From assembly GCA_043381765.1 (NCBI GenBank), contig JBHJMP010001147.1:1-22495 (forward strand): 22,495 bases of DNA. The letters run 5' to 3'. The DNA is from Collodictyon triciliatum. Lineage: Eukaryota > CRuMs. Both the position numbers and the translations under genes were made by a program. Shown piece after piece: positions 10,169 to 19,715 of the stretch. The notes beneath the pieces were generated by a model. It had not been told where the DNA came from. It did no database searches and saw only the letters and a program-made list of their open reading frames with translations. Each line of letters begins with the position of its first letter. The first letter of the stretch is position 1.

Positions 10169-12036
10169 TTATAATGGTCGGCAGTAAGGGCCAGGAACTT
10201 CCCCAAGTAAGGTGGTCTGTCCTTGAGGCCCCTCGCAGTTGCGGCGGTGGGTCTGTAACAAACACCTTTCAGACTTCACTATGCTATTATTTCCAGTTCT
10301 GCTCTTGCAAACAATCGTAGTATATTTGCACAATGCGTACCTGAGGACCAATCTTTGGTTGCTTTCCATCCTTAAGCTGCTTCAACACATTCACTGCGCT
10401 TTCTCCGGTCAAATCTTCCTGCATTTGCAGAGACAGGTTGATATTTCAAACTTAATGTAGCGAACTTATGAAATAGTCATGTGATAAATGGATATCGCAG
10501 ATAGAGTAATACACATACGAAAAAGTCGTCGTTAATTTGCATCATTGGTGCATTCACGCAAGCTCCGAGGCACTCAACTTCGGATAGAGTGAAAAGGCCG
10601 TCTTTGGTTGTCTCTAGACGAAAAAAAGAGTGAGTGCAGGCACGCATGGTGGTGCTGTTTCTGGTAGATGAGAATAAAGGGAGCAGAGGGTATTCATACA
10701 AGGGCAGCCCTGTGGAAATAGAAAATGACCGTGGGTAAGAAAAAAAAAACCTCCATAGTGAACTCCAAAAGCCTTTTGAATGGCAGTTTCGATCTCTTTG
10801 CTTCCTCGCAACATGCAGGGAGTGGTTGTGCACAGTTGAACGTGATATTTCCCAATAGGCGCACTATGGCGCAAGAGTGATGAAATATTTACACATGTGA
10901 ATGATAAAAGCAGCGAACAGACAGTAATATGCGACATAATCCAAATGAAATGTGGGTTTTGTAAAAGTCAGTTAAAATGATAAGGCCGTATTCCTATTCT
11001 GGCTTGACTTTATAAATACATATCACTATTTTTTGAATATGTAATACAGTGCATCCAAATCATCACCCGTATAATATATAAGAAAATTATCAAGTTAATC
11101 ATAGTTATCTACAAACCGGTTGAACATGGTATAGAAGGTTGCGACCTCATAGACTTTGATGGGCGGGATTTCAAGGATAGTAGCAATATGATTCATGGCA
11201 GCAAGAGAAACCCAGCCATTATTTTGGCGCTGGGCCAAGTGCAGCAGTGGAATGGTTGCACTGCGTTTATAATGGTCTGGGTATTTGCTGAGAATATGCT
11301 TGACCTTCTCATAGTTTTCTTCGTTAAACTCAAACGGCGTATCCTCGTTGTTGTATTCTGTGTTGCGGTGCTATATTCACAAATACGTCATAAGGTGGAT
11401 AATTATTTTTATTTGGTTTCGGTGATAAACTACTATCGATTGATTTTGCTTCTCGATCTTTTAGTTATGACAGAAGGCACACGTTTTTTATTCTATTTTT
11501 TTTACTTGGATAGAGCAAACCAGGGTTATGTATTTGTAATACTAAAGAAATATACGGAGCACATACGTTGTTCAAAGCAGCAGAACCGCCGAGACGAACG
11601 TTGGAAGAGGCGATTCCGCGGGTCTAGTTGAGCATGTTTTTTTATTTATTTATTTATTTATTTTTTGTCAGTGAAAAAAAACAACCTTTTGGTCGCAGCT
11701 CAAAGTAAACTAAGAAAAAGAGAAAACGAAATGTTGGTTGTCAAGGATGTGGCGAATCCGAAAGTCAAGAAAGGTCGCAAGAAAAGGAGAGATATGGTGG
11801 GACGCAGAAGAGGAGTTCTTTTGTTACAAAACTGGGCGACACAAAGATCAACGGGTTGAGAATATTCTGGAGACAGAAACTGCTTGTGTAGAAAGGAGCC
11901 CTTTTTTTTTTTTTTTTTCTCTTTTCTTTTTTTTTTTTTTTTTTTTTTCGAGGTGACTTTCCCATGTTGATCGACTCACCAGAACGCCCGTCGCCTTGGT
12001 TGAAGACAGAATTGAGGAAGCGAAGCGGCTCAACAT
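10169..12036 (-). CDS. NDUFV2: NADH:ubiquinone oxidoreductase 24-kDa 2Fe-2S subunit (NDUFV2/NuoE), mitochondrial
   Basis: Complex I peripheral-arm subunit of the N-module; it carries iron-sulfur cluster N1a beside the NADH/FMN site of NDUFV1, in the mitochondrial matrix. Exons in transcription order are 12036-11980, 11623-11567, 11370-11117, 10863-10751, 10613-10519, 10418-10341 and 10252-10169. All are GT-AG, the phases agree, and the total is 738 nt, 245 aa, close to the usual eukaryotic length. Residues 1-19 ([19 protein letters not shown]) are basic and hydroxylated without acids, a typical mitochondrial presequence. The thioredoxin-like fold has [14 protein letters not shown] and [14 protein letters not shown]. 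The cluster ligands are C134 and C139 (CTTTPC) and C175 and C179 (ECLGAC), followed by [10 protein letters not shown] and EDLT. The C-terminus has GPQ, a Cys/Gly-rich stretch and a final PL. It is complete with no defects. It runs opposite to both neighbours. Confidence 0.96.
11624..11979 (-). other. intron 1 of NDUFV2 with simple repeats
   Basis: A 356-nt intron separates the presequence exon from exon 2. On the + strand it contains a TTTA tetranucleotide run (about 11640-11662) and two long T runs (11902-11918 and 11929-11947), which appear as A runs in the transcript. Lys-rich or Phe-rich open frames here are low-complexity artefacts. Confidence 0.85.
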
Positions 12037-12668
12037 GTTCTTTGTCCTACACAACTATTACTTTGAAAGTTGCTCCTTGCTTCAAAGCAGCAGTCTTTTC
12101 CACCCGTCTGCTGCGCTCCATAACGTTTGATTCGCCTGCTTCTTTATCGTGGGCGACAACTTTTGGCTGCTTCGATTTTGATGATTTCTGCAGGGTGATC
12201 AAATACCAATTCTGGAGGTAGAAGGCTGCAAAAGCCTGATGCGGCCATTGATTTCAACAATCCTTTTTTGTCTGATGAACCCATAAGTTAAAAATATTTT
12301 CCGCAAAAGGACATGGTGTGGGTAAGACTTTCTTGCGGTAAAATCATTTTCCCTTCAAGCACTATTCATGCGTCCCGTCACACAAATCAAATCAAATCAA
12401 ATCAAATCAAATCACACAAATCAAATCAAATCAAATCACATCGCGTCATGGTTTTCCAAACACACAACTTCCGGGCAAACTCTTCGCTGAGACTGTCAAG
12501 GCTGGCATTTCGCAAAAAACGGATCAGAAGAACAAGAATGAATGGGATGGTGAAGTACGGTGACTGAAACATGTGGGTTCGGCTTTGAAACCGAACACTC
12601 GAACTTACGCCAAATAGAAATAAAAAAGAGAGAGAAATTAAAAAAAAAAAAGAGAAAAGAAAGACAAG
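12037..12668. other. divergent spacer with unassigned coding-like fragments
   Basis: This lies upstream of NDUFV2 (- strand) and of the CH/PH gene (+ strand), so it should contain both promoters. Three pieces look coding-like but cannot be joined with confidence. On the - strand, 12187-12047 follows a CTGCAG acceptor, reads 46 codons in phase 0 (contains KVVAHDKEAGESNVMERS) and stops 10 bases before the NDUFV2 start. On the + strand, 12226-12286 reads QKPDAAIDFNNPFLSDEP. Also on the + strand, 12360-12563 follows a TTCAAG acceptor and contains PGKLFAETVKAGISQ and NKNEWDGEV before TGA. I found no family for any of them. They may be one small unannotated gene, decayed gene remnants or chance frames. 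Confidence 0.35.
12384..12439. repeat. AAATC pentanucleotide microsatellite
   Basis: Two runs of the pentamer AAATC (about four copies each) are separated by an ACAC break, followed by a CACATC end. It sits in the divergent spacer inside a + strand open frame, where it would encode Asn-Gln-Ile-Lys-Ser repeats. Confidence 0.85.
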
Positions 12669-12711
12669 TGTGGTATTAATACCTAAATAATATAGAGGTA
12701 TTAATACCACA
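12669..12711. repeat. perfect 16-bp inverted repeat, hairpin-capable
   Basis: TGTGGTATTAATACCT (12669-12684) is followed by an 11-base AT loop and its exact reverse complement AGGTATTAATACCACA (12696-12711). Each arm also contains the 12-base palindrome GGTATTAATACC. It lies in the spacer between the divergent NDUFV2 and CH/PH genes, 175 bases before the latter's start codon. It could be a dimeric binding site, a transcribed hairpin or a trace of a small inverted-repeat element. Confidence 0.85.
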
Positions 12712-12847
12712 ACAAGACTGTGATCGTCTTGTGCCAACCGTTTCGAAAAGTGTTAGAGGTGTGCTGATTGCAGCCGATCGCTTTGTTGGCCTCGAGACTT
12801 TAGCAGCCCGTATATTTCTCTGCATTATTGTATTTATTCGTCTACTT

Positions 12848-12874
12848 TTTTTTTCTCTCTCTCTCCTTGCAAGC
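12848..12874 (+). promoter_or_regulatory. pyrimidine tract just upstream of the CH/PH gene
   Basis: A T run grading into CTCTCTCTCTCC ends about 16 bases before the ATG at 12886. Such tracts are common at transcription initiators or 5' UTRs of protist genes. No TATA box is obvious, and function is inferred from position only. Confidence 0.3.
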
Positions 12875-12885
12875 ACCAAGAAATC

Positions 12886-15800
12886 ATGGCCGACCAACCA
12901 GGTAAGACCTCAAACATCACTCACTACATAAATGATTGTGAATACCTCTTTGTTCATCGCTAGTAATTCTGAAATGCTCTCACATAGTTTCTTTTATTGT
13001 AGCCGAAGCTGTGCCGGAAGTCAAACCCGATCCACGCGACATTCTTCAAACTAAAGTAACACCACAAACCAGTATTATTGTTCCTCTGTTTTTTTTTTAT
13101 CACCTTTTGATTCGTCGCCTTGTCACTTCCCTCTTTAACCGTATATTTTTCCTCGGCATCTTTATCATTTCACAGACTTTTACGGCGTGGGCGAATTCTC
13201 ACCTGATCAAAAAAGAAAAGTCAATCCAAGTGTTGACTGAAGATCTAAAAGACGGACTTCTTTTCATCTCTCTTGTTGAGGTTCTTCAAGGAAAAGACTT
13301 TCCTGAGAAATATGAAAAGGTTTGCAAGTTTGTTTCATCCGCTCCCAATTTTTTTCTCCTCTTTGGCTTGTGTAAAATACTTTGTGTTGCACGGTGTTTG
13401 AAGAAAAATTAAGGACACCATTTATAATAGACTGCAAATCGCCGTGTCGAGAGACTGTCTAATGCCCAGGCATTCTTGAAGCATCTGGAAAAAATCCATA
13501 TTCGTCTTGTTGGTGTAAACCCTGACGGTATTTTTCCATTCAATTTTTTTTTTTAAAAAAAAAAACACGACTCATTTTCTCATTTTACTTATGAAATACT
13601 CCCACATAAAAGCTGTACGTAGTTAAATCCACATAGTGCATAATTGGTTTAATTATACTTATCCCGACAAGCTATTGTTGATGGAAACCGGAAAATGCTT
13701 CTCGCAACACTGTGGGCTCTCATTCGTCACTTCCATATTCAAATTGAAACGGCAGATTCTAAGGGCGGAGGTATGTCTGTGCTTCTATTTATCCGTGACT
13801 AATATGCGATTTTGGATTGATGCATAGATTTATCGCTTTTCTTAATTTGTGATTTGAATTGTAATTATGCTGCATTCATGAATAGATGGGCCTGTCGTAG
13901 AGACTAATGCAGCACGCCTAAAGAAGGAGCTTCTTGAATGGGTTCAACAACAGGTGGCTCCCTACCAAAAAGTTAATGTAACCAACTTCACCTCGAGGTA
14001 ATTGAAAAGTATAATGGCAATTGAATTAGGGTTGCTATACAACAACAAAACAAAACAAATAGGTTTCAAATTGAAGAATTTTTTTTCTTCCTCTCATAGT
14101 TTCCAAGATGGGCTGGCCTTCTGCGCATTGGTCGATAGTATAGAACCTGGAATCGTCGGATTTGACTCGCTCGGTGATGTATGGATTCATCAGAAACACA
14201 AGCTTTCTGACAAATATTTCCAAAAAAATACATATATCAATTTTAATTTAAGTATTGAGGCTTTTTTGTCTTCATGTCGATTTGTCTCTTTACATATTCA
14301 TCAATACATACTTTTATGTTTTTATCTAGAGTGTCGCAGAAAATGCAGAAAAGGCCTTTACTATTGCAGAGTCTAACTTGAGCATTCCCCGACTTTTGTA
14401 CTCGAGTGATATTGCGGAGGGCAACATAGACGAACAAAGTATTATGACTTATGTGTCTTACTTCCGTAACGCCAAGGTTCAATTTTTTTTTAAAAAAAAA
14501 AACCAAACAAACGAAAATAGCCATCAATAGACGAAGGAAATCTTATGAACAGAAATCCTTTCAGTAAATTGTGCCACGGTTGTTACTTGTATCACTAGAT
14601 CGCCCTGATCAAGAAGCGTGAGCTAATGGGGCACTTGGACCAAGAGAGAGCATCCAAGTAGAGCATATCATACTTTAGATACTCATGTGATTAAATTGCC
14701 ACTTTCATTGTCATATTTCCCACTAAATTCGGTTTATTTATTCTTAAATATATAAATAAAAAGGGAAAAACTGAATAAAGCCGTTGAAGACCAAGCTGGC
14801 CGTATCAAGGAACTTGAAGATGAGCTGGCGCGACTTCGTGAAGAGTGTGAAACTTATAAAGCTGAGTCTACAGAAACGATTGCATCCTTGAATTCTTCAA
14901 TAGCCAAAGAGCAAACTGAGAAGTATGTCCAAATTAATATATTATCAATTATGCACCTAATTCAACTTCACTTTGGAAAAAAGAACCGTCATTATTTTTG
15001 CCTTTTTTTTTTCTTACTTTCTTTTGTTTTTGTTTTTGTTTTTGTTTTTGTTTTTGTTTTTGTTTTTGTTTTTGTTTTTGTTTTTGTTTTTGTTTTTCCA
15101 TAGACAACAATTTCTCCAAACCCTTACTGAGAAAGAAGCGAAGGTTGTAAATCTTGAAGATGAGTTGGCCCGACTTCGTGCAGAGTCTGAAACTTATAAA
15201 GTTGAGTCTACAGAAGCGATTGCATCCTTGAATTCTTCAATAGCCAAAGAGCAAACTGAAAAGTATGTCCAAATTAATATATTATCAAGTATGCACTTAA
15301 TTCAACTTCGTTTTGGAACCAAGCCATTTACTTGTAGTTGACCTTTCTTTCGTACAGGCAACAACTATTTCATAAGATGGCTGAAAAGGAAGCGAAGATT
15401 GTCAGCCTCGAAGAAGAACATGAGAAGCTTCGACGAGAGTCAGTTTCGTTTAAAGAGCAGACCAGCGAGAATATCAGCAACCTTCAAGGTCAAATTCAAA
15501 GCCTCTCAAAGCAAAGAGATGAAGCATCCGCCAAAATTATTGTCCTGGAAGGAGACAAAGAGAAGCTCACTAATGACTCGTCCTATCTGAGGCAGACAGT
15601 TGAGCAACTAACAAAGCAGAATGAAGTTGCCTCAGGCAAGATATCTTCACTGGAAGATCAGAAAGAAAAACTCACGCATGAGTCTGCCACATTCAAGGCG
15701 AATCTGGAGAAGACATCAAATGAACTGTTGGTTGTCCAAGAGCAGAAAAAAGCGTCAGAAAGTCAGGCTGCATCTTTGGAGCAAGAGTTGGCTCAAACCA

Positions 15801-18296
15801 AGGCTGAAGTCGTCACAGTAAAAGCTCAGTTGGAGAAGACTACCTCTGAGCTCATCCATAACCACGGTGCAGTCGCAGCCGAGCTTGCTCAATGCATGGC
15901 ACAAAATACAGAGCTTGCAGGAAAGCTAGCACAATCTCAAGCCACCGGCAAGAACCTCGAGGAGCAGTATAAGCAATCCAGTGTGGAATGGAATCAGAAG
16001 AGCGAAGGACTATCCGCCGTCGTTCTGGACCTAGAGACAAAGAACAATAATAATGACGAGCTGATCCGTCAATTGCGGGAGCAAATTGCTACTCTTGAGA
16101 GAGAAAAGAAAGACCTGACATCACAAACATCCTCTGAAATATCTTCCCTGAAAGATAACCTCCAGAAAACACAGGAAGAGTTGACCCGTGAAAAATCTGC
16201 GCGCAATATTTACGAAGAATTCAAAAAATTCGTAGAAGTTAACATCGCTGTTGTCAAGGTCGAATCTATTCAGAGTACCGCCAACGACTTGCCACGGCTT
16301 CTCGAAGATATACGTAACCACTCTCACTCTGTGGAGGTTGAAAAAATCGGTATTCCAAAGATGCAAGAGAAAATCAGCAAGTACCACATGGAATTGAGCA
16401 ATTTCCACGGTCCAATAGGGTCTAAAGAACAAGAAAAAATGCAAGAGCTTGAGATTCTTATTCAACAATACAATATCGAGCTCAAAGGCCGCTATCGTCG
16501 CCAGTCAATCTCCTCTGCTGACCTGTGGCTGTCCAAGATGGAGAAGCTCATAGTGGAATCATCACCAAGCTACTCTGTAAAGGATTTGGAGCCACGCTTG
16601 AAAGAGATCCACTCGCACTTGCAAGGAGCTACGAACGTATTGTTTGATATGCGCCACACATTGGCGCGACTTGACCAAGATTACACTGACAAATCACAAG
16701 AGAACGATGGTGTATTCCAATTAATGAAAGGTTCTAACTTGCTCAAGTACAAGAGCGGTGGAAAAGGTACATTAAGAATAAATCGTTTTACGTATTATTG
16801 CAGTCATTTTTACACCTCTTATTATCAACAAGCTAGCAGCGATTCAACGAGCTTGTTTCAAATATAATATCATACTAGGTGTCCCTCACCGCCGCAAATT
16901 CTTTTTACATCTGTTTGACAATGCAACAATCTTCTGGAGTTTGGGAGATGTGTCACAAAAGGATGCGGGAATGTTCCAATCAACTGACTACAGACAAGGT
17001 AAATGCAGATGATTTATCGTGCTCCGTAGCATCCCTATGTTTCATGGTAAAAATGATACATTGTAGACTATTCATGTACTCGCATATTGTAGCCATCGTA
17101 ACTGACGTAAAGGGTGGCCCCAGCAAACAAGTGAGAGACTGTCAGAATCTTACTTCTGATGTGGAGGCTCTTTCATTCACTGTGTACACTTCCACCCGAG
17201 TTTTGGATTTGATTGCACCTGACCATGAAACATACGAACTCTGGACTACTGTCCTGCTCAGAGTGCTGGAGAACTTCCGAAAGGGTGAACAAACATAGTA
17301 TTTCTTTCCTGTAAAATGTATTCTGTTCTCAGTTTATCTTTGTAATTGTGTAGGATTCATTGGGTCATCTCAGAATGTACGGTTGAAAGCTGAGCTCATG
17401 CTCAAGGAAGATGTGCAATCCAGCTTCGAGTAATTCATTCTTAGAATCAATATGGTTGCGGAGCCAGAATACATCTGTTTAACACATATTGAAACCAGAC
17501 TGCATTATATATCGGCAATTTTTTTTTTATTGATTTTATATTCATACATATATTTAAAAACTGTAATTTGTAATAAATATAATTCAAGCCCGGAGTTAGC
17601 TCGTCAAGCGATCGCTGAGGAGGAGGGGCGCAAAGAAATGGAAAAGAAACAAGCCCTAGAGTCTATGAGCTCAACCCTCAAATCCCGCCGTACCAGCATC
17701 ATTCCCGCTGTATTCTTTGGTACGCCAATACAATTTAACATAGCTTAGACCCTTGCATACATAGGTAATTAAAATAAAAATTTGGCCCTCGCTGGAATTG
17801 AATAAAAAAAAATTCCAAAATGATAGGTGGCAACATCCCGAAAGAAGGCGAGGGCAGCGAAGGAGGGCCCAGCAACTATCGCCGAGGCTCCACACTCGAC
17901 CCAACCAAAGGGCAGCCTCTTGGACACACACAGTTCAAGGACATCGTCATTGAAGAGGATGAGAAGCCTGGACAAGACTCCAAGGAAAGCAACCCAGACC
18001 AAAGCAGCCAGGTAGATGACGATGACAATAGCGACAGTGGCGCACCTGAAATCGTTGTTGAGCAGGACGATGACGCTGCACCTGGAAGTAAATCAGACTC
18101 AGGAAAACAAGATGACAGCATTTCAGGCACCACCAGAACCGAAGGCGGAGCCGATGCAGAAACCGATGAAGCTGCAGCTGAGGAAACAATCTCACCTCTC
18201 TCTTCCACACAAACCTCTGAGAGTGGAAAGAAGGACCCGGGTCGCCGCCGGTCCCTCTTTTCCAATTTGAATCCCTTTGGAGGAAAGAAGGATTAA
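12886..18296 (+). CDS. tandem calponin-homology, coiled-coil, PH-domain protein (actin-binding), 1173 aa
   Basis: Probably cross-links or anchors actin and binds membrane phosphoinositides. Exons: 12886-12901, 13003-13055, 13176-13319, 13431-13527, 13672-13770, 13886-13997, 14100-14178, 14330-14476, 14599-14657, 14764-14922, 15104-15262, 15358-16766, 16879-16998, 17093-17284, 17354-17429, 17589-17719, 17827-18296. All are GT-AG and in phase; 3522 nt. CH1 is residues 24-133 (KTFTAWANSHL, DLKDGLLFISLVEVL, VDGNRKMLLATLWALI). CH2 is about 143-249 (LLEWVQQQV, FQDGLAFCALVDS, FDSLGD, ENAEKAFTIAE, IDEQSIMTYVSYF). This is the alpha-actinin/spectrin/cortexillin type of actin-binding pair. A long heptad coiled coil spans about 260-640, then a helical region. 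The PH domain is about 828-948 (LLKYKSGGKG, HRRKFFLHLF, TIFWSLGD, closing ELWTTVLLRVLENF). The tail from about 990 is acidic and Ser-rich, ending basic (GRRRSLFSNLNPFGGKKD). There is no EF-hand or spectrin repeat. Two exons are duplicated. Confidence 0.92.
14813..14979. repeat. tandem duplicated segment, copy A (exon end plus intron start)
   Basis: This copy covers the last 110 bases of exon 10 and the first 57 bases of the following intron. It matches copy B (15153-15319) at offset 340 with about 11 mismatches in 167 bases by eye. The intron part is as similar as the exon part, which points to a recent genomic duplication rather than protein-level constraint. The coding part gives LEDELARLR and SLNSSIAKEQTEK. 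Confidence 0.9.
15022..15097. repeat. TTTTTG hexanucleotide microsatellite in an intron
   Basis: About twelve copies of TTTTTG lie in the intron between the duplicated exons, ending at the polypyrimidine tract of the next acceptor (CCATAG at 15098-15103). It therefore doubles as an extended pyrimidine-rich tract. The Phe-Leu or Phe-Val open frames over it are artefacts. Confidence 0.92.
15153..15319. repeat. tandem duplicated segment, copy B
   Basis: This is the second copy of the exon-intron segment, the 3' part of exon 11 and the start of its downstream intron. The 5' half of the same exon (TEKEAKVVNLED) does not resemble exon 10. It resembles the start of the next exon at 15358 (AEKEAKIVSLEE), so exon 11 is a mosaic. 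Confidence 0.9.
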
Positions 18297-19715
18297 GGCC
18301 CTCATCAGAAGGCACGTGAAGTCTGGTGTGATTGGAATGAAACAAAACACCAGCGCAATCTCATAAAGTTATCCGGCAAAGGGAGAGTCTATGGTAGATG
18401 TGTGATCCACTTGAAATCCTATTTCGTTAAATGTTTAGTTCCTAAGTATAGAGAAGAAAAATGAGAGCTTTAATGCATCTTGAATTAACATAAGATATTG
18501 GATATATTTATGTGATATTATTTTACAATTGTCAACCATATTTTTTGGTTTTACTTTATATATATTCTGATGATGGCGAAAAGTGTCAGTTAACATGTGT
18601 AGAAATAACTGCGCCTGTTTTTCTCCTGTGCAAAAGCTATTGAGCCACTCTAGGTTTTACGGCGAGCCCACTACCTATATGATTCTTCAACTCTGGTGTC
18701 GATTGCAATTGTGGTGTGGGTGGTAAGAAACCGGGTGAGTTTTCTCAGTGAAGAGCCCCCAACAGCGTTTGCAGCGAGGCATCGACACAGAGCTTTCTCT
18801 GCAGCTTTATTTTCCACTTTGCTCAGGGGTTACCATGTTTTCGAAGTGCATTATGGAACCCAAAAAGAGTTGTCCATTTTCGTGTTTGGTTGAATGTTTG
18901 GAAAGAAAGAAAGAAAATGTGTCGCGCAATGGCCTCTCGGTGAGTAATAATTGCGTGGCGATGACAACTTGTGACGGGCTATGCTATCACCGGTCCAAAG
19001 TCTATGAGTATGTATTTATAGTTTCCTTTGCCACACCACATCGTCAAGATATCAAGATTCTTCATCAAAGCGTGGCTGTGGTGGCATGGCTTGAGCGTTT
19101 GTTTTGGTCTCGAACAAAAAGGTGACGGGAAACCGTTCATAAAGAAGAGATTGTGTAATTTTCTTTATGAAAGTATATGTAGTGGAGGAACATGGCTGTG
19201 TTTCGTCGGCAGGGTGTGGTGTATTGAAAATAGAAGACAATATCGAATTGGGCTATCTTGAGTCTTCTTATCTTCCAACTCGTCTGGCTGAGGTTGCTGT
19301 GGTGGAGTAATTTCCATAAATGAGTTGCCGTTTGGGTATATATCAACTGCAAAAATGGAATTATCGGCAGGTGTCTGTTTTTTATTCGCGACACGATGAA
19401 AACTGATTCATCCACTCAGCACTTGTAGCCATGCGTTTTGTGTCGAGGTTCTCAATAAACATGTAATCGAAAGGACAAAGAATGCTTCTTAATCCAATCC
19501 GAAGACATATGGACTACAAACTGGTGCGATTGCAATCTTCGCAAAGCCTTCCTCCGCTTCGATGCTCCATGAGTCTGATTAAATTAAATTCTCATAAAGA
19601 TTTACACACATTTACTTTAGAATGAATTTTTTCATTAAATTGGTCATTGTAGCTTGTTTTCACGCACCAAGTTTTTTTATATAATCTTTCATCAAGGAAA
19701 AATAAAAACGAAATT
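18297..19715. other. spacer with weak coding-like stretches, no firm gene
   Basis: This 1.4-kb stretch lies between the CH/PH gene and the CoA-transferase gene. The first 340 bases are AT-rich 3' UTR-like sequence. From about 18640 to 19310 the + strand shows several open stretches: one with GYHVFEVHYGTQKELSIFV, an overlapping Cys-rich one (MEPKKSCPFSCLVECLERKK, followed by a GTGAGT donor at 18941) and one ending at 19311 with LKIEDNIELGYLESSYLP. They are in different frames; possible joins use GT-AG sites but no family supports them. No tRNA or other RNA gene was recognised. From 19312 to 19715 I see only non-coding AT-rich sequence and the presumed promoter. Confidence 0.4.

Noticed and set aside
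11765-12054. Lys-rich open frames on the - strand over the T runs
   Set aside because: These are read-through of NDUFV2 exon 1 into its intron past the GTGAGT donor at 11979; the Lys run is the A-tract.
12308-12341. P-loop-like Gly-His-Gly-Val-Gly-Lys-Thr in the divergent spacer
   Set aside because: The frame stops four codons later and nothing else of an NTPase fold is nearby; likely chance, as the same bases carry a GTAAGA donor-like site.
14888-15103. Phe/Val-rich open frame that could suggest a membrane protein
   Set aside because: It is the TTTTTG microsatellite in an intron between two duplicated exons.
18300-19715. tRNA or other structured RNA in the spacer
   Set aside because: I looked for a T-arm GGTTCGANNCC-type motif with a matching acceptor stem and found none.
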